Below, in pieces: positions 18,591 to 28,370 of a DNA stretch of 64,000 nucleotides. The notes under the pieces were generated by a model. The model was given only the letters and a program-made list of their open reading frames with translations. It had not been told where the DNA came from and searched no databases. How positions within the stretch are numbered: position 1 is the first letter of the stretch; every line of letters begins with the position of its first letter. The position numbers and the translations under genes were made by a program. The stretch is taken from contig NZ_JAMZDZ010000001.1 of assembly GCF_024172085.1 (NCBI RefSeq), forward strand, positions 4,340,001-4,404,000, in the 5' to 3' direction. The DNA comes from Hamadaea flava (lineage in GTDB: Bacteria; Actinomycetota; Actinomycetes; Mycobacteriales; Micromonosporaceae).

Positions 18591-19129
18591 TTCTTACCTG
18601 CCTTTCCAGCCTTGCGGCGGATGACCTCGTCCGTGTACTTGACACCCTTGCCCTTGTAGGGCTCCGGCGGACGGATCTTCCTGATCTTCGCGGAGACCTC
18701 GCCGACCAGCTGCTTGTCGATACCCGACACGTGGAACAGCGTCGGCCGCTCCACCGTGAAGGTGATGCCCGCGGGGGCGGTCACCAGCACCGGGTGCGAG
18801 AAGCCCAGGGCGAACTCGAGGTCCGAGCCCTTGGCGGTGACGCGGTAACCCGTGCCGTTGATCTCCAGGCTCTTGCGGTAGCCCTCGGTGACGCCGACGA
18901 TCATGTTGGCGACCAGGGTACGCGAGAGACCGTGCAGCTCCTTGGCGCGGCGCTCGTCGTTCGGGCGGCTGATGAGCAGCTCGCCGCTCTCACTGCGCTC
19001 GGCAGTGATCGGCTCGGCGAGGGTGTGCTCGAGAGCGCCCTTGGGGCCCTTGACCTTGACGGTCGGGCCATCGATGGTGATGTCGACCCCGGTCGGGACC
19101 GGGATCGCCTTACGTCCGATTCGCGACAT
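18587..19129 (-). CDS. rplF: 50S ribosomal protein L6
   Basis: 180 residues: [19 protein letters not shown], then [18 protein letters not shown], ending [23 protein letters not shown]. The two homologous L6 domains sit near the GTPase-associated centre. A 12-base gap separates it from rpsH. Confidence 0.97.
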   Translation of the reverse strand: MSRIGRKAIPVPTGVDITIDGPTVKVKGPKGALEHTLAEPITAERSESGELLISRPNDERRAKELHGLSRTLVANMIVGVTEGYRKSLEINGTGYRVTAKGSDLEFALGFSHPVLVTAPAGITFTVERPTLFHVSGIDKQLVGEVSAKIRKIRPPEPYKGKGVKYTDEVIRRKAGKAGKK

Positions 19130-19141
19130 TGCAGACCTTCC

Positions 19142-19549
19142 TCACCAGACGTAGGCGAGGACTTCCCCGCCCACCCCTCGCTTGCGGGCCTGCCGATCGG
19201 TGAGCAGTCCCTGGGACGTCGAGATGATCGCCACGCCCAGGCCGCCGAGCACCTTGGGGAGCTCCTGCGAACGGGCGTAGACCCGAAGGCCGGGCTTGGA
19301 GACCCGGCGGATGCCGGCGAGGCTGCGCTCACGGCTCGGGCCGTACTTGAGGTCGACCGTCAGCGTCTTGCCGACAGCCCCCTCCTCGGGCTCCTCAACC
19401 GCCCAGGCGGAGATGTAGCCCTCGGCCTTGAGGACCTCGGCGATGTTCGCCTTGATCTTCGAGTAGGGCATCTGCACCCGGTCGTGATACGCCTGGTTGG
19501 CGTTACGCAGACGCGTCAGCATGTCTGCGATTGGGTCGGTCATCGTCAT
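19142..19549 (-). CDS. rpsH: 30S ribosomal protein S8
   Basis: 135 residues beginning [19 protein letters not shown] and ending in the S8 signature [20 protein letters not shown]. It binds 16S helix 21 and in E. coli represses the spc operon at an L5 site; whether that holds here is unknown. Confidence 0.97.
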   Translation of the reverse strand: MTMTDPIADMLTRLRNANQAYHDRVQMPYSKIKANIAEVLKAEGYISAWAVEEPEEGAVGKTLTVDLKYGPSRERSLAGIRRVSKPGLRVYARSQELPKVLGGLGVAIISTSQGLLTDRQARKRGVGGEVLAYVW

Positions 19550-19670
19550 GGTTTGTCTTAACCTCTCTCGCCGCGGTTCCGCCGGCTGCCGGACGATCCC
19601 GGCCGGGGCCTACGGCGAAGCAAGTATTCGGTCGCCAACGGCCCCTTGAGGCCGCTGGAGATGTGATCGT

Positions 19671-19856
19671 TTACCACGAAGCCTTCGACACGCCGGGCAG
19701 CTCGCCACGGTGCGCCATCTCCCGGATGCAGACCCGGCAGAGACCGAACTTCCGGTAGACGGACTTCGGCCGACCACACCGCTGGCAGCGGGTGTAGGCA
19801 CGCACGGCGAACTTCGGCTTCGCGGCCGCCTTGATGATCAGCGCCTTCTTGGCCAT
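19671..19856 (-). CDS. rpsZ: 30S ribosomal protein S14, zinc type
   Basis: 61 residues with CQRCGRPKS and [22 protein letters not shown]. The four Cys form the zinc ribbon of short S14, in contrast to the roughly 100-residue zinc-free paralogue that many actinomycetes keep elsewhere. It is one base from rplE. A 120-base spacer to rpsH holds no gene. Confidence 0.96.
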   Translation of the reverse strand: MAKKALIIKAAAKPKFAVRAYTRCQRCGRPKSVYRKFGLCRVCIREMAHRGELPGVSKASW

Positions 19857-19857
19857 A

Positions 19858-20430
19858 TCAGTTCTCCTTGAACGGGAAGCCCAGCAGCTTCAGCAGCGCC
19901 CGGCCCTCATCGTCGGTCGTGGCGCTGGTCACCAGGGTGATGTCCATGCCCCGAACCGAGTCGATCCGGTCCTGGTCGATCTCGTGGAAGACCGACTGCT
20001 CGGTCAGACCGAACGTGTAGTTGCCGTGCCCGTCGAGCTTGCGCCCGTCCAGACCGCGGAAGTCACGGATACGCGGCAGGGCGATCGCCAGCAGCCGGTC
20101 CAGGAACTCCCACATGCGGTCGCCGCGCAGGGTCACCTTCGCGCCGATCGGCATACCCTCGCGCAGCTTGAACTGCGCGATGGACTTGGTCGCCTTCCGG
20201 ATCTGCGGCTTCTGGCCGGTGATGGCCGTCAGGTCGCGAACCGCACCGTCGATCTTCTTGGCGTCGCGGGCGGCCTCGCCCACACCCATGTTCACGACGA
20301 TCTTGGTCAGCCCCGGAACCTGCATCGGGTTGGCGTACTGGAACTGCTCACGCAGCGCCGGCACGATCTGCTCCCGGTACTTGGTCTTCAAGCGGGGAAG
20401 GGTCTTCTCAACAGTCGCCGTCGACATCAC
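19858..20430 (-). CDS. rplE: 50S ribosomal protein L5
   Basis: 190 residues: [33 protein letters not shown] and [19 protein letters not shown]. It binds 5S rRNA and contacts the P-site tRNA elbow. It begins four bases inside the end of rplX (ATGA overlap). Confidence 0.97.
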   Translation of the reverse strand: MMSTATVEKTLPRLKTKYREQIVPALREQFQYANPMQVPGLTKIVVNMGVGEAARDAKKIDGAVRDLTAITGQKPQIRKATKSIAQFKLREGMPIGAKVTLRGDRMWEFLDRLLAIALPRIRDFRGLDGRKLDGHGNYTFGLTEQSVFHEIDQDRIDSVRGMDITLVTSATTDDEGRALLKLLGFPFKEN

Positions 20431-20738
20431 AGCTCCTTGCCGCTGCGGCGGGAGATACGGACCTTGCTGCCGTTCTCGTCGATCTTGTAACCCACCCGGG
20501 TCGGCTTCCCGTCCTCCAGGTACGCGACCTTCGAGACGTGGATCGGCGCTTCCTGAGTGACGATGCCGCCGCTCTTCGCGCCCCGCTGGGTGGTGCGGAT
20601 CTTGGTGTGCTTCTTGATCCGGTTGACGCCCTCGACCAGGACCTTCTCGATCCTCGGGTAGGCCGCGATGACCTTGCCCTCGATGCCCTTGTCCTTGCCG
20701 GAGATCACCACTACGGTGTCGCCCTTCTTGATCTTCAT
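20427..20738 (-). CDS. rplX: 50S ribosomal protein L24
   Basis: 103 residues from the ATG at 20738: [20 protein letters not shown] is the KOW motif. L24 is one of the two assembly-initiating proteins of the 50S subunit. Longer readings into 21050 lie inside rplN and are discarded. Confidence 0.96.
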   Translation of the reverse strand: MKIKKGDTVVVISGKDKGIEGKVIAAYPRIEKVLVEGVNRIKKHTKIRTTQRGAKSGGIVTQEAPIHVSKVAYLEDGKPTRVGYKIDENGSKVRISRRSGKEL

Positions 20739-20740
20739 GA

Positions 20741-21109
20741 TCAGAGCACCTCCGGGGCGAGCGAAATAATCTTCATGAACCGCTTGTCCCGCAGCTCCCG
20801 GCCGACCGGGCCGAAGATGCGGGTACCGCGCGGGTCGCCACCGTCCTTGATGATGACAGCGGCGTTCTCGTCGAACTTGATGTACGAGCCGTCGGGCCGG
20901 CGCTTCTCCTTGGCCGTCCGGACGATGACCGCCTTGACGACATCGCCCTTCTTCACGCCGGCGCCCGGGATGGCGTCCTTGACGGTGGCCACGATGACGT
21001 CGCCGATGCTCGCGTAGCGCCGACCCGAACCACCGAGAACGCGGATGCACAGAATCTCCCGGGCACCCGTGTTGTCGGCGACTCGCAGTCGCGACTCCTG
21101 CTGGATCAC
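20741..21109 (-). CDS. rplN: 50S ribosomal protein L14
   Basis: 122 residues, the standard length, beginning [20 protein letters not shown] at a GTG at 21109 that has AGGAG five bases upstream. It forms bridge B8 and binds the silencing factor RsfS in other bacteria. A 130-base gap separates it from rpsQ. Confidence 0.96.
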   Translation of the reverse strand: MIQQESRLRVADNTGAREILCIRVLGGSGRRYASIGDVIVATVKDAIPGAGVKKGDVVKAVIVRTAKEKRRPDGSYIKFDENAAVIIKDGGDPRGTRIFGPVGRELRDKRFMKIISLAPEVL

Positions 21110-21239
21110 GTCAACTCCTGTATGTCTGCCAGTTCTCCGGAACACCGAAGCTTGGCGGAACTCGTCCCCACCCCGCGGAACCGGGCGAACCGGCCCCGCG
21201 GAGCGTGGGCTGTCTTATTTGCCGGGGGAAGCCCAGCCG

Positions 21240-21518
21240 TCACTTGGCCTTCTCGAGGATCTCCACGACCCGCCACCGCTTGGTGGCGGACAGCGGACGA
21301 GTCTCCATCAGGAGCACCCGGTCACCGATGCCGCACGCGTTCTGCTCGTCGTGCGCCTTCAGCTTGCTGGCACGGCGCAGAACCTTGCCGTACAGCGGGT
21401 GCTTGACCCGGTCCTCGACCTCGACGACCACGGTCTTGTCCATCTTGTCGCTGACCACCAGGCCCTCGCGCACCTTACGCGAGGTCCGCTCGGCGGCCTT
21501 CTCGTTGGTCTCACTCAT
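21240..21518 (-). CDS. rpsQ: 30S ribosomal protein S17
   Basis: 92 residues. The OB-fold core is [22 protein letters not shown], with [22 protein letters not shown] at the end. It is a primary 16S binder. The 12-residue N-terminal extension is slightly longer than in E. coli. Confidence 0.96.
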   Translation of the reverse strand: MSETNEKAAERTSRKVREGLVVSDKMDKTVVVEVEDRVKHPLYGKVLRRASKLKAHDEQNACGIGDRVLLMETRPLSATKRWRVVEILEKAK

Positions 21519-21523
21519 GTTGA

Positions 21524-21757
21524 TTACGCCACCTCAGTCGGCGCGGCTGAGAGCCCCAGCTCGCGCTCACGCATGATCGTGTAGATCCGGGCGATGTCCT
21601 TGCGGATGACCTGCAGCCGCCGGTTGTTGTCCAGCTGCCCGGTCGCACCCTGCACGCGGAGGTTGAACAGCTCCGCCTTGGCCTCCCGCAGCTTCGTGAC
21701 CAACTCCTCGCCGGAGAGTTCACGCAGCTCGGCCGACTTCGTGCCCGCCGCCATCAC
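21524..21757 (-). CDS. rpmC: 50S ribosomal protein L29
   Basis: 77 residues, a two-helix hairpin: [24 protein letters not shown] and [18 protein letters not shown]. It sits at the tunnel exit beside L23. Its start overlaps the rplP stop by four bases. Confidence 0.96.
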   Translation of the reverse strand: MMAAGTKSAELRELSGEELVTKLREAKAELFNLRVQGATGQLDNNRRLQVIRKDIARIYTIMRERELGLSAAPTEVA

Positions 21758-22179
21758 ATTTCACCCACTTCACGCGTCACGATGCGGCACTTCATCGGGA
21801 GCTTGTGGATCGCGCGACGCATCGCCTCACGCGCGATCGCCTCGTTCGGGAACTGCATCTCGAAGAGAATGCGGCCCGGCTTGACGTTCGCGACCCACCA
21901 CTCCGGCGAGCCCTTACCGGAACCCATCCGGGTCTCGGCGGGCTTCTTGGTCAGAGCCTGGTCCGGGTAGACCGTGATCCAGACCTTGCCACCACGACGA
22001 ATGTGACGGGTCATCGCGATACGCGCCGACTCGATCTGGCGGTTCGTGACGTACGCCGACTCGAGCGCCTGGATGCCGAACTCGCCGAACACCACCCGGT
22101 TGCCGCCCTTCGACGCGCCACTGCGGTCGGGGTGGTGCGGCTTGCGGAAGCCCTTTGGGGGCTTGCGCGGCATCAGCAT
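21754..22179 (-). CDS. rplP: 50S ribosomal protein L16
   Basis: 141 residues beginning [19 protein letters not shown], with [18 protein letters not shown] and [18 protein letters not shown]. It positions the A-site tRNA and is needed for late 50S maturation. It starts four bases after rpsC ends. Confidence 0.97.
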   Translation of the reverse strand: MLMPRKPPKGFRKPHHPDRSGASKGGNRVVFGEFGIQALESAYVTNRQIESARIAMTRHIRRGGKVWITVYPDQALTKKPAETRMGSGKGSPEWWVANVKPGRILFEMQFPNEAIAREAMRRAIHKLPMKCRIVTREVGEM

Positions 22180-22182
22180 TGA

Positions 22183-23022
22183 TCAGCCCTCCTGCGTCTG
22201 CACCGGCGCGGCCTCGGGAGCCGCCTCGGTGGTGTTCTCGGTACCGGCGGCAGCCGCGGCGGCCGCCCGGCCGGCCTCGGTGCCACCCGCGGTGGTGCCG
22301 GACGAGCCCGACCGGGTGCGGCGCGGCCGCTCCGGACGATCGGCCCGCTCACGACGCGGGCGCTGCGCGCCGGCGTCGGCCAGGGCCTCACGGCCCGGGA
22401 CGGCGTCACCCTTGTAGATCCAAACCTTCACGCCGATGCGGCCGAAGGTCGTACGCGCCTCGAAGAAGCCGTACTCGATGTTGGCCCGCAGCGTGTGCAG
22501 CGGAACCCGGCCCTCGCGGTAGAACTCCGTGCGGCTCATCTCGGCGCCGCCCAGGCGGCCCGAGACCTGCACCCGGATGCCCCGCACGAGCGGGTTCTTC
22601 ATCGCCGACTGCATCGACTTGCGCATCGCACGACGGAAGCTGACCCGGCTGGACAGCTGCTCGGCGACGCCCTGCGCCACGAGCTGCGCGTCCGACTCGG
22701 GGTTCTTCACCTCGAGGATGTTCAGCTGGACCTGCTTGCCGGTGAGCTTCTCCAGCTCACCGCGCAGGCGCTCGGCCTCCGCACCCTTCCGGCCGATGAC
22801 GATGCCCGGCCGGGCGGTGTGGATGTCGACGCGCACCTTGTCGCGGGTCCGCTCGATGTCGACCTTGGAGATGCCGGCGCGCTCGAGGCCCTTCGACATC
22901 ATCTTCCGGATCTTGACATCCTCGCCGATGTAGTCCTTGTACAGCTTGTCGGCGTACCAGCGGGACTTCCAGTCGGTCGAGATGCCGAGCCGGAAGCCGG
23001 TCGGGTGAACTTTCTGACCCAT
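22183..23022 (-). CDS. rpsC: 30S ribosomal protein S3
   Basis: 279 residues from [20 protein letters not shown] at 23022. It contains a KH domain ([18 protein letters not shown]) and the S3 C-terminal domain ([19 protein letters not shown]). A tail of about 55 residues rich in Arg and Ala extends past the E. coli end point. S3 lines the mRNA entry pore with S4 and S5 and has helicase activity. Confidence 0.96.
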   Translation of the reverse strand: MGQKVHPTGFRLGISTDWKSRWYADKLYKDYIGEDVKIRKMMSKGLERAGISKVDIERTRDKVRVDIHTARPGIVIGRKGAEAERLRGELEKLTGKQVQLNILEVKNPESDAQLVAQGVAEQLSSRVSFRRAMRKSMQSAMKNPLVRGIRVQVSGRLGGAEMSRTEFYREGRVPLHTLRANIEYGFFEARTTFGRIGVKVWIYKGDAVPGREALADAGAQRPRRERADRPERPRRTRSGSSGTTAGGTEAGRAAAAAAAGTENTTEAAPEAAPVQTQEG

Positions 23023-23486
23023 TACTCGGTCTCCTCCTGCTCGGCGGTCTCGGCCTGGGCGGGCGCGGCCTTCGCCGGCGTCGCCTTCGCGGCCGCTGCC
23101 TTCTTCGCGGCCCGAGCCGGCGTACGCGGAGCGACGGCCTCCACCTCGATGGTGATGTGGCACGTGCGCTTGCGGATGCGGTACGCCCGGCCCTGCGCCC
23201 GCGGCCGGAACCGCTTCAGCGTCGGACCCTCGTCCACGTACGCGGCGCTGACCAGGAGCGCGTCCGGGTCCAGCCGCTCGTTGTTCTCCGCGTTCGCGAT
23301 GGCACTGGCGAGCACCTTGTACACGGGCTCACTGGCCGCCTGCGGCGCGAACTGCAGCACCGTGAGAGCCTCCTTCGCGGGCAGACCGCGGACGAGGTTC
23401 ACCACACGGCGCGCCTTGGTGGCGGACAGGCCCACGTGGCGGGCTACAGCCCGGGCACCGGGCGCCTGCGCGTCCTGGGTAGGCAT
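23022..23486 (-). CDS. rplV: 50S ribosomal protein L22
   Basis: 154 residues from [20 protein letters not shown] at 23486; a TTG eight codons upstream is unlikely because AAGGGG lies just before 23486. The core ends at [11 protein letters not shown], and an Ala/Lys/Glu tail follows. The L22 hairpin lines the exit tunnel beside L4, where macrolide-resistance changes occur. Its stop overlaps the rpsC start by one base. Confidence 0.95.
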   Translation of the reverse strand: MPTQDAQAPGARAVARHVGLSATKARRVVNLVRGLPAKEALTVLQFAPQAASEPVYKVLASAIANAENNERLDPDALLVSAAYVDEGPTLKRFRPRAQGRAYRIRKRTCHITIEVEAVAPRTPARAAKKAAAAKATPAKAAPAQAETAEQEETE

Positions 23487-23520
23487 TTCGTGTTTCCCCT
23501 TGATCCTCAACGGTCCACCG

Positions 23521-23802
23521 TCAGCGACGGCGGCTCTTCCGGTCGTCCTTCTCGTGACCCTTGAACGTGCGGGTCAGCGCGAACTCGCCGAGCTTGTGCC
23601 CGACCATCGCTTCGCTCACGAAGACCGGGACGTGCTTGCGTCCGTCGTGCACCGCGATCGTGTGCCCGAGCATCTCGGGGATGATCGTGGAACGCCGCGA
23701 CCAGGTCTTGATGACGTTCTTGGAGCCCTTCTCGTTCTGAACTTCCACCTTCTTGAGCAGGTGGCCGTCGATGAACGGGCCCTTCTTCAGGCTGCGAGGC
23801 AT
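23521..23802 (-). CDS. rpsS: 30S ribosomal protein S19
   Basis: 93 residues: [20 protein letters not shown] and [22 protein letters not shown]. It lies on the 30S head with S13, near the A-site tRNA. Standard length and position between rplB and rplV. Confidence 0.97.
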   Translation of the reverse strand: MPRSLKKGPFIDGHLLKKVEVQNEKGSKNVIKTWSRRSTIIPEMLGHTIAVHDGRKHVPVFVSEAMVGHKLGEFALTRTFKGHEKDDRKSRRR

Positions 23803-23814
23803 CTTCTATCTCCC

Positions 23815-24654
23815 TCAGCCGCGCTTGCGGTTCGCGTAGCGGCGGCGAACGATCAGCCGGTCACTCGGCTGGCCCTTACGACGGGTGCGGCCCTCGGGCT
23901 TACCCTGCGGGTTCACCGGGTGGCGACCACCGGAGGTCTTGCCCTCACCACCACCGTGCGGGTGGTCGACCGGGTTCATGGCGACACCACGGACGGTCGG
24001 GCGCTTGCCCTTCCAGCGCATGCGGCCGGCCTTGCCCCAGTTGATGTTGGACTGCTCGGCGTTGCCGATCTCGCCAACCGTGGCGCGGCAGCGGACGTCC
24101 ACCTTGCGGATTTCGCCGGACGGCATACGCAGCGTGGCGTAGTCCTCCTCGCGACCCAGCAGCTGGATGCCGGTGCCCGCGGAACGGGCCAGCTTCGAGC
24201 CACCGCCCGGGCGCAGCTCCACGTTGTGCACCGTGGTGCCGACCGGGATGTTGCGCAACGGCAGGTTGTTGCCCGGCTTGATGTCCGCGCCGGTGCCCGA
24301 CTCGACCGCGTCGCCCTGCTTCAGGTCCTTCGGCGCCAGGATGTAGCGCTTCTCGCCGTCGGCGTAGTGCAGCAGCGCGATCCGCGCGGTGCGGTTCGGG
24401 TCGTACTCGATGTGCGCGACCTTGGCGGGGATGCCGTCCTTGTCCGCCCGCTTGAAGTCGATCAGACGGTACTGACGCTTGTGACCGCCGCCCTGGTGCC
24501 GGGTGGTGATCCGGCCGTGGACGTTGCGGCCGCCCTTCTTGGGCAGCGGCACGACGAGCGACTTCTCCGGGGTAGACCGGGTGATCTCCGCGAAGTCGGC
24601 GACACTGGAGCCACGGCGGCCCGGCGTCGTCGGCTTGTACTTACGAATAGCCAT
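23815..24654 (-). CDS. rplB: 50S ribosomal protein L2
   Basis: 279 residues: [31 protein letters not shown], then [16 protein letters not shown], which includes the conserved His implicated at the peptidyl-transferase centre. A primary 23S binder that supports subunit association. Confidence 0.97.
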   Translation of the reverse strand: MAIRKYKPTTPGRRGSSVADFAEITRSTPEKSLVVPLPKKGGRNVHGRITTRHQGGGHKRQYRLIDFKRADKDGIPAKVAHIEYDPNRTARIALLHYADGEKRYILAPKDLKQGDAVESGTGADIKPGNNLPLRNIPVGTTVHNVELRPGGGSKLARSAGTGIQLLGREEDYATLRMPSGEIRKVDVRCRATVGEIGNAEQSNINWGKAGRMRWKGKRPTVRGVAMNPVDHPHGGGEGKTSGGRHPVNPQGKPEGRTRRKGQPSDRLIVRRRYANRKRG

Positions 24655-24667
24655 TGTCTTATACCCC

Positions 24668-24970
24668 TCAGCTCACCGGTCCGCCGAAGACCTCGATGCG
24701 GTCTCCATCGGCCAGCTTCACCATGGCGCGCTTGGTGTCCTTGCGCTTGCCCCAACCGTTGCGGGTCCGCTTGCGCTTGCCCTCGCGGTTGAGCGTGTTC
24801 ACCGTGAGCACGCGTACGTTGAAGATCTGCTCGATCGCGATCTTGATCGCGGTCTTGTTGGCATCCGGGTGCACGAGGAACGTGTACCAGTTGCGCGTGA
24901 GCTCGCTGTAGCTCTTCTCGGAGACGACCGGGGCGACGATGATGTCCCGCGGGTCGGCGATGGTGGTCAC
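24668..24970 (-). CDS. rplW: 50S ribosomal protein L23
   Basis: 100 residues: [20 protein letters not shown], then [24 protein letters not shown]. It is the docking site for trigger factor and SRP at the tunnel exit. Its start overlaps the rplD stop by four bases. Confidence 0.97.
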   Translation of the reverse strand: MTTIADPRDIIVAPVVSEKSYSELTRNWYTFLVHPDANKTAIKIAIEQIFNVRVLTVNTLNREGKRKRTRNGWGKRKDTKRAMVKLADGDRIEVFGGPVS

Positions 24971-25617
24971 TTGTCACCCTCCTCGGTGCCCGTACGAACG
25001 CCGAGGAACTCCTCCAGCGCCTCCTTCGTGAAGATCACGTGGTCGGCGACGAGGACGTCGTACGTGTTGAGCTGGCCGGCCTCGAGGAGGTGCACCAGCG
25101 GCAGGTTGCGCAGGCTGACCCAGTTCAGCTCGTCCTCCGCGCCCAGCACGACCAGCGACTTCGCCTCGTCGACGCCGATCGCCTTCAGAGTGGCCAGAGC
25201 CGCCTTCGTCGACGGCTGCTCGCCGTCCACGAACGCCTCGACCACGTGCACCCGGCTCTCGCGCGCCCGGTCCGAGAGGGCGCCACGCAGCGCGGCGGCC
25301 TTCATCTTCTTCGGGGTGCGCTGGCTGTAGTCACGCGGCACGGGGCCGTGGACGACGCCACCACCGGCGAACTGCGGCGCCCGGGTCGAACCCTGGCGAG
25401 CGCGACCGGTGCCCTTCTGCTTGTACGGCTTCCTGCCACCACCGGACACCTCGCCGCGGGACTTCGCCTTGTGCGTACCCTGACGGGCCGCGGCGAGCTG
25501 CGCCGTGACGACCTGGTGCATCAGCGGGATGTTGGCCTGGACGTCGAAGATGTCGCTGGGCAGCTCGACCGAACCGGCCTTGGCACCGTCGACGCCGATA
25601 ACGTCAACCGCGGTCAC
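24967..25617 (-). CDS. rplD: 50S ribosomal protein L4
   Basis: 216 residues. The tunnel loop is [21 protein letters not shown], and [18 protein letters not shown] follows. In E. coli L4 also represses the S10 operon; no E. coli-type leader is recognisable here. Its start overlaps the rplC stop by four bases. Confidence 0.97.
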   Translation of the reverse strand: MTAVDVIGVDGAKAGSVELPSDIFDVQANIPLMHQVVTAQLAAARQGTHKAKSRGEVSGGGRKPYKQKGTGRARQGSTRAPQFAGGGVVHGPVPRDYSQRTPKKMKAAALRGALSDRARESRVHVVEAFVDGEQPSTKAALATLKAIGVDEAKSLVVLGAEDELNWVSLRNLPLVHLLEAGQLNTYDVLVADHVIFTKEALEEFLGVRTGTEEGDK

Positions 25618-26273
25618 TTCTTCGCACCACCCTTCTTGTCCTTCGCCGCCGAGCGAACCAGCACCAGGGCGCCCTTGGGGCCCGGGATGGCGCCGCGCAC
25701 CAGCAGCAGGTTGTTCTCCGCGTCCACCGCCTGAACCGTCAGGCCCTGCGCGGTGTACCGCACGCCACCCATCCGGCCGGCCATGCGTACGCCCTTGAAG
25801 ACGCGACCGGGGGTCGCGCAGGCGCCGATGGAGCCCGGCGAGCGGTGCTTGCGCTCGACACCGTGCGAGGACTTCAGGCCGTGGAAGCCGTGACGCTTCA
25901 TCACACCCGCGAAGCCCTTGCCCTTGGTCTTACCGGTCACGTCGATGGCCTGGCCGGCCGCGAACGTGTCGACGGTGAGTTCCTGGCCGAGCGTGTACTC
26001 GCCGGCGTCAGCCGTGCGCAGCTCGACGATGTGCCGACGGGGCGCGACGCCGGCCTTGGCGAAGTGACCACCGCGCGGCTTGTTGACCTTCCGCGGGTTG
26101 ATCGCGCCATAGGCGAGCTGAACGGCCGAGTAACCGTCGACGTCGGCGGTGCGGACCTGGGTCACCACATTCGGGCTGACCTCGACGACCGTCACCGGCA
26201 CGACCTTGTTGTTGTCCCACAGCTGGGTCATGCCCAGCTTGGCGCCCAGGAGGCCCTTGACTTGCCTGTCCAT
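25614..26273 (-). CDS. rplC: 50S ribosomal protein L3
   Basis: 219 residues: [20 protein letters not shown] at the start, the extended loop [20 protein letters not shown] reaching toward the peptidyl-transferase centre, and [15 protein letters not shown]. An assembly initiator with L24. It follows rpsJ by 13 bases. Confidence 0.97.
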   Translation of the reverse strand: MDRQVKGLLGAKLGMTQLWDNNKVVPVTVVEVSPNVVTQVRTADVDGYSAVQLAYGAINPRKVNKPRGGHFAKAGVAPRRHIVELRTADAGEYTLGQELTVDTFAAGQAIDVTGKTKGKGFAGVMKRHGFHGLKSSHGVERKHRSPGSIGACATPGRVFKGVRMAGRMGGVRYTAQGLTVQAVDAENNLLLVRGAIPGPKGALVLVRSAAKDKKGGAKK

Positions 26274-26286
26274 GAGTGTCCGGTCC

Positions 26287-26595
26287 CTACAGCTTGATCT
26301 CGATGTCGACGCCTGCCGGCAGGTCGAGACGCATAAGCGAGTCGACCGTCTTGGGGGTCGGGTCGATGATGTCGATCAGACGCTTGTGCGTACGCATCTC
26401 GAAGTGCTCGCGCGAGTCCTTGTACTTGTGCGGCGAGCGGATCACGCAGAAGCGGTTGATCTCCGTGGGCAGCGGCACCGGGCCCGCGACCTGAGCGCCC
26501 GTACGAGTCACCGTCTCGACGATCTTGCGTGCCGACGAGTCGACGACCTCGTGGTCGTAGGCCTTGAGCCGGATGCGGATCTTCTGTCCCGCCAT
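26287..26595 (-). CDS. rpsJ: 30S ribosomal protein S10 (NusE)
   Basis: 102 residues from [19 protein letters not shown] at 26595. The frame runs open to 26814, but that part is leader RNA. S10 works in the 30S head and, with NusB and NusG, in antitermination. First gene of the S10 unit, about 330 nt downstream of the promoter at 26932-26961. Confidence 0.97.
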
Positions 26596-26925
26596 GGTGG
26601 CTTCTGTTTCCTTCTCTCGTTGTGACCCTCGCCGGAGTGTGTCCGCCGGCGGTTTCAGGCCGTCCGCTCTCTTCTTGTCAACCCGTCTGAGCTGCTCAAT
26701 CAGAGCTCGTCCGGCTGGTCCTTCCGACCCCCGCGGTCGGGCGTGTCGCGCGTCGGGCCAGTCTGCATCCCCACAAGGGTTGGGATTGACCCGGCGAGCG
26801 TCACGCCCGCACAAGGGGCTGGGCGACGCCTGCGATCGCCGTCTTCAGACGGATCGCCGGCCCCGCGGTGGCCGGCGCACCGACGCCCACATCAGTGGGC
26901 AGGCACGAACCAGCCGCAACGCAAC
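26596..26925 (-). promoter_or_regulatory. S10 operon leader
   Basis: About 330 nt of untranslated leader with several GC-rich hairpins. Bases 26724-26748 are identical to 31642-31666 in the rpsL leader, a 25-nt segment that can fold as CCGACC/GGTCGG. No open frame with a start signal was found. Regulation of r-protein synthesis at this leader is an inference. Confidence 0.55.
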
Positions 26926-26931
26926 CTGTTC

Positions 26932-26961
26932 ATTATGCCGTACTGGGTGCGGCAATGTGAA
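26932..26961 (-). promoter_or_regulatory. Predicted S10 operon promoter
   Basis: On the minus strand TTCACA, 18 bases, CATAAT: five of six matches to each sigma-70-type consensus box, the best -10 match in the window. Confidence 0.65.
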
Positions 26962-27014
26962 ATCGGGGTGCCGACCTTCACGCCGGGCGAGCCTGGCATG
27001 TGGCCCAGATCATG

Positions 27015-27048
27015 CAGCGGGCGCCCCGACGGATCGGGGCGCCCGCTG
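27015..27048 (-). terminator. tuf terminator
   Basis: A perfect 15-bp stem with a four-base loop (CGGA), starting six bases after the tuf stop codon. Confidence 0.88.
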
Positions 27049-27053
27049 ATGGA

Positions 27054-28247
27054 TCACTTGAGGATCTTGGTGACCCGGCCGGCGCCGACGGTGCGGCCAC
27101 CTTCCCGGATCGCGAACCGCAGGCTCTCCTCCATGGCGATGGGCTGGATCAGCTTCACCGTCATGTTGGTGGTGTCGCCCGGCATGACCATCTCGGTGCC
27201 CTCGGGCAGCGTGACGACGCCGGTGACGTCCGTGGTACGGAAGTAGAACTGCGGACGGTAGTTCTGGAAGAACGGGGTGTGGCGGCCACCCTCCTCCTTG
27301 GAGAGGATGTAGACCGTCGCCTCGAACTCGGTGTGCGGGGTGGTCGTGCCCGGCTTGATGACGACCATGCCGCGCTCGACCTCCTCACGCTTGATACCGC
27401 GCAGGAGCAGACCGACGTTCTCTCCGGCACGCGCGTCATCGAGGGTCTTGCGGAACATCTCGATCGCGGTGACCTTGGTCTTGAGCGCCTTGTCCTTGAT
27501 GCCGATGATCTCGACATCCTCGTTCGGGAGCAGGACGCCACGCTCGACACGACCGGTGACGACGGTGCCACGACCGGTGATCGTGAACACGTCCTCAACG
27601 GGCATGAGGAACGGCTTCTCGGTCTCACGCTCGGGCTGCGGGATCGCGGTGTCGACCGCGTCCATCAGACCGAGGAGAGCCTGGGTCCACTCCGCGTCGC
27701 CCTCGAGCGCCTTGAGCGCCGACACCCGCACGACCGGGACGTCGTCGCCCGGGAACTCGTAGGTGCTCAGCAGCTCGCGGACCTCGAGCTCGACGAGGTC
27801 GAGCAGCTCGGCGTCGTCGACCATGTCGGCCTTGTTGAGCGCCACGACGATGTACGGAACGCCGACCTGGCGGGCCAGGAGCACGTGCTCCTTGGTCTGC
27901 GGCATCGGGCCGTCGGTCGCCGCGACCACCAGGATCGCGCCGTCCATCTGCGCGGCACCGGTGATCATGTTCTTGATGTAGTCGGCGTGACCGGGGCAGT
28001 CGACGTGCGCGTAGTGCCGCGACTCGGTCTGGTACTCGACGTGAGCGATCGAGATGGTGATGCCGCGGGCCTTCTCCTCCGGCGCCTTGTCGATCTCGTC
28101 GAACGGCGTGTACGGGTTGAGGTCCGGGTACTTGTCGTGCAGGACCTTCGTGATGGCCGCCGTCAGCGTCGTCTTACCGTGGTCGATGTGACCAATGGTG
28201 CCGATGTTGACGTGCGGCTTAGTCCGCTCGAACTTCGCCTTCGCCAC
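27054..28247 (-). CDS. tuf: Elongation factor Tu
   Basis: 397 residues. The GTPase motifs are [17 protein letters not shown] and NKADMVDD, and domains II and III are complete, ending [10 protein letters not shown]. It delivers aminoacyl-tRNA to the A site. It lies 124 bases after fusA, with a hairpin in the gap. Confidence 0.98.
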   Translation of the reverse strand: MAKAKFERTKPHVNIGTIGHIDHGKTTLTAAITKVLHDKYPDLNPYTPFDEIDKAPEEKARGITISIAHVEYQTESRHYAHVDCPGHADYIKNMITGAAQMDGAILVVAATDGPMPQTKEHVLLARQVGVPYIVVALNKADMVDDAELLDLVELEVRELLSTYEFPGDDVPVVRVSALKALEGDAEWTQALLGLMDAVDTAIPQPERETEKPFLMPVEDVFTITGRGTVVTGRVERGVLLPNEDVEIIGIKDKALKTKVTAIEMFRKTLDDARAGENVGLLLRGIKREEVERGMVVIKPGTTTPHTEFEATVYILSKEEGGRHTPFFQNYRPQFYFRTTDVTGVVTLPEGTEMVMPGDTTNMTVKLIQPIAMEESLRFAIREGGRTVGAGRVTKILK

Positions 28248-28318
28248 TGGTGTCCTCCTGTGGACTGTCTGGTTCGTACGCCCGACGGCGCCACACGGCG
28301 CTTTGGACTTCTCCTAGT

Positions 28319-28349
28319 CGCCTGACCGGCCACGATGACCGGTCAGGCG
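28319..28349 (-). terminator. Hairpin between fusA and tuf
   Basis: A perfect 11-bp stem (CGCCTGACCGG) with a nine-base loop, 22 bases past the fusA stop. It has no U tract. It may attenuate or protect the fusA 3' end, giving separate control of the abundant tuf message. Confidence 0.6.
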
Positions 28350-28370
28350 TTCCCCAACGCTAACGGCGAA

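Noticed and set aside
22495-24792. 765-codon plus-strand frame opposite rpsC-rplB
   Set aside because: Spans several ribosomal genes on the other strand with biased low-information composition.
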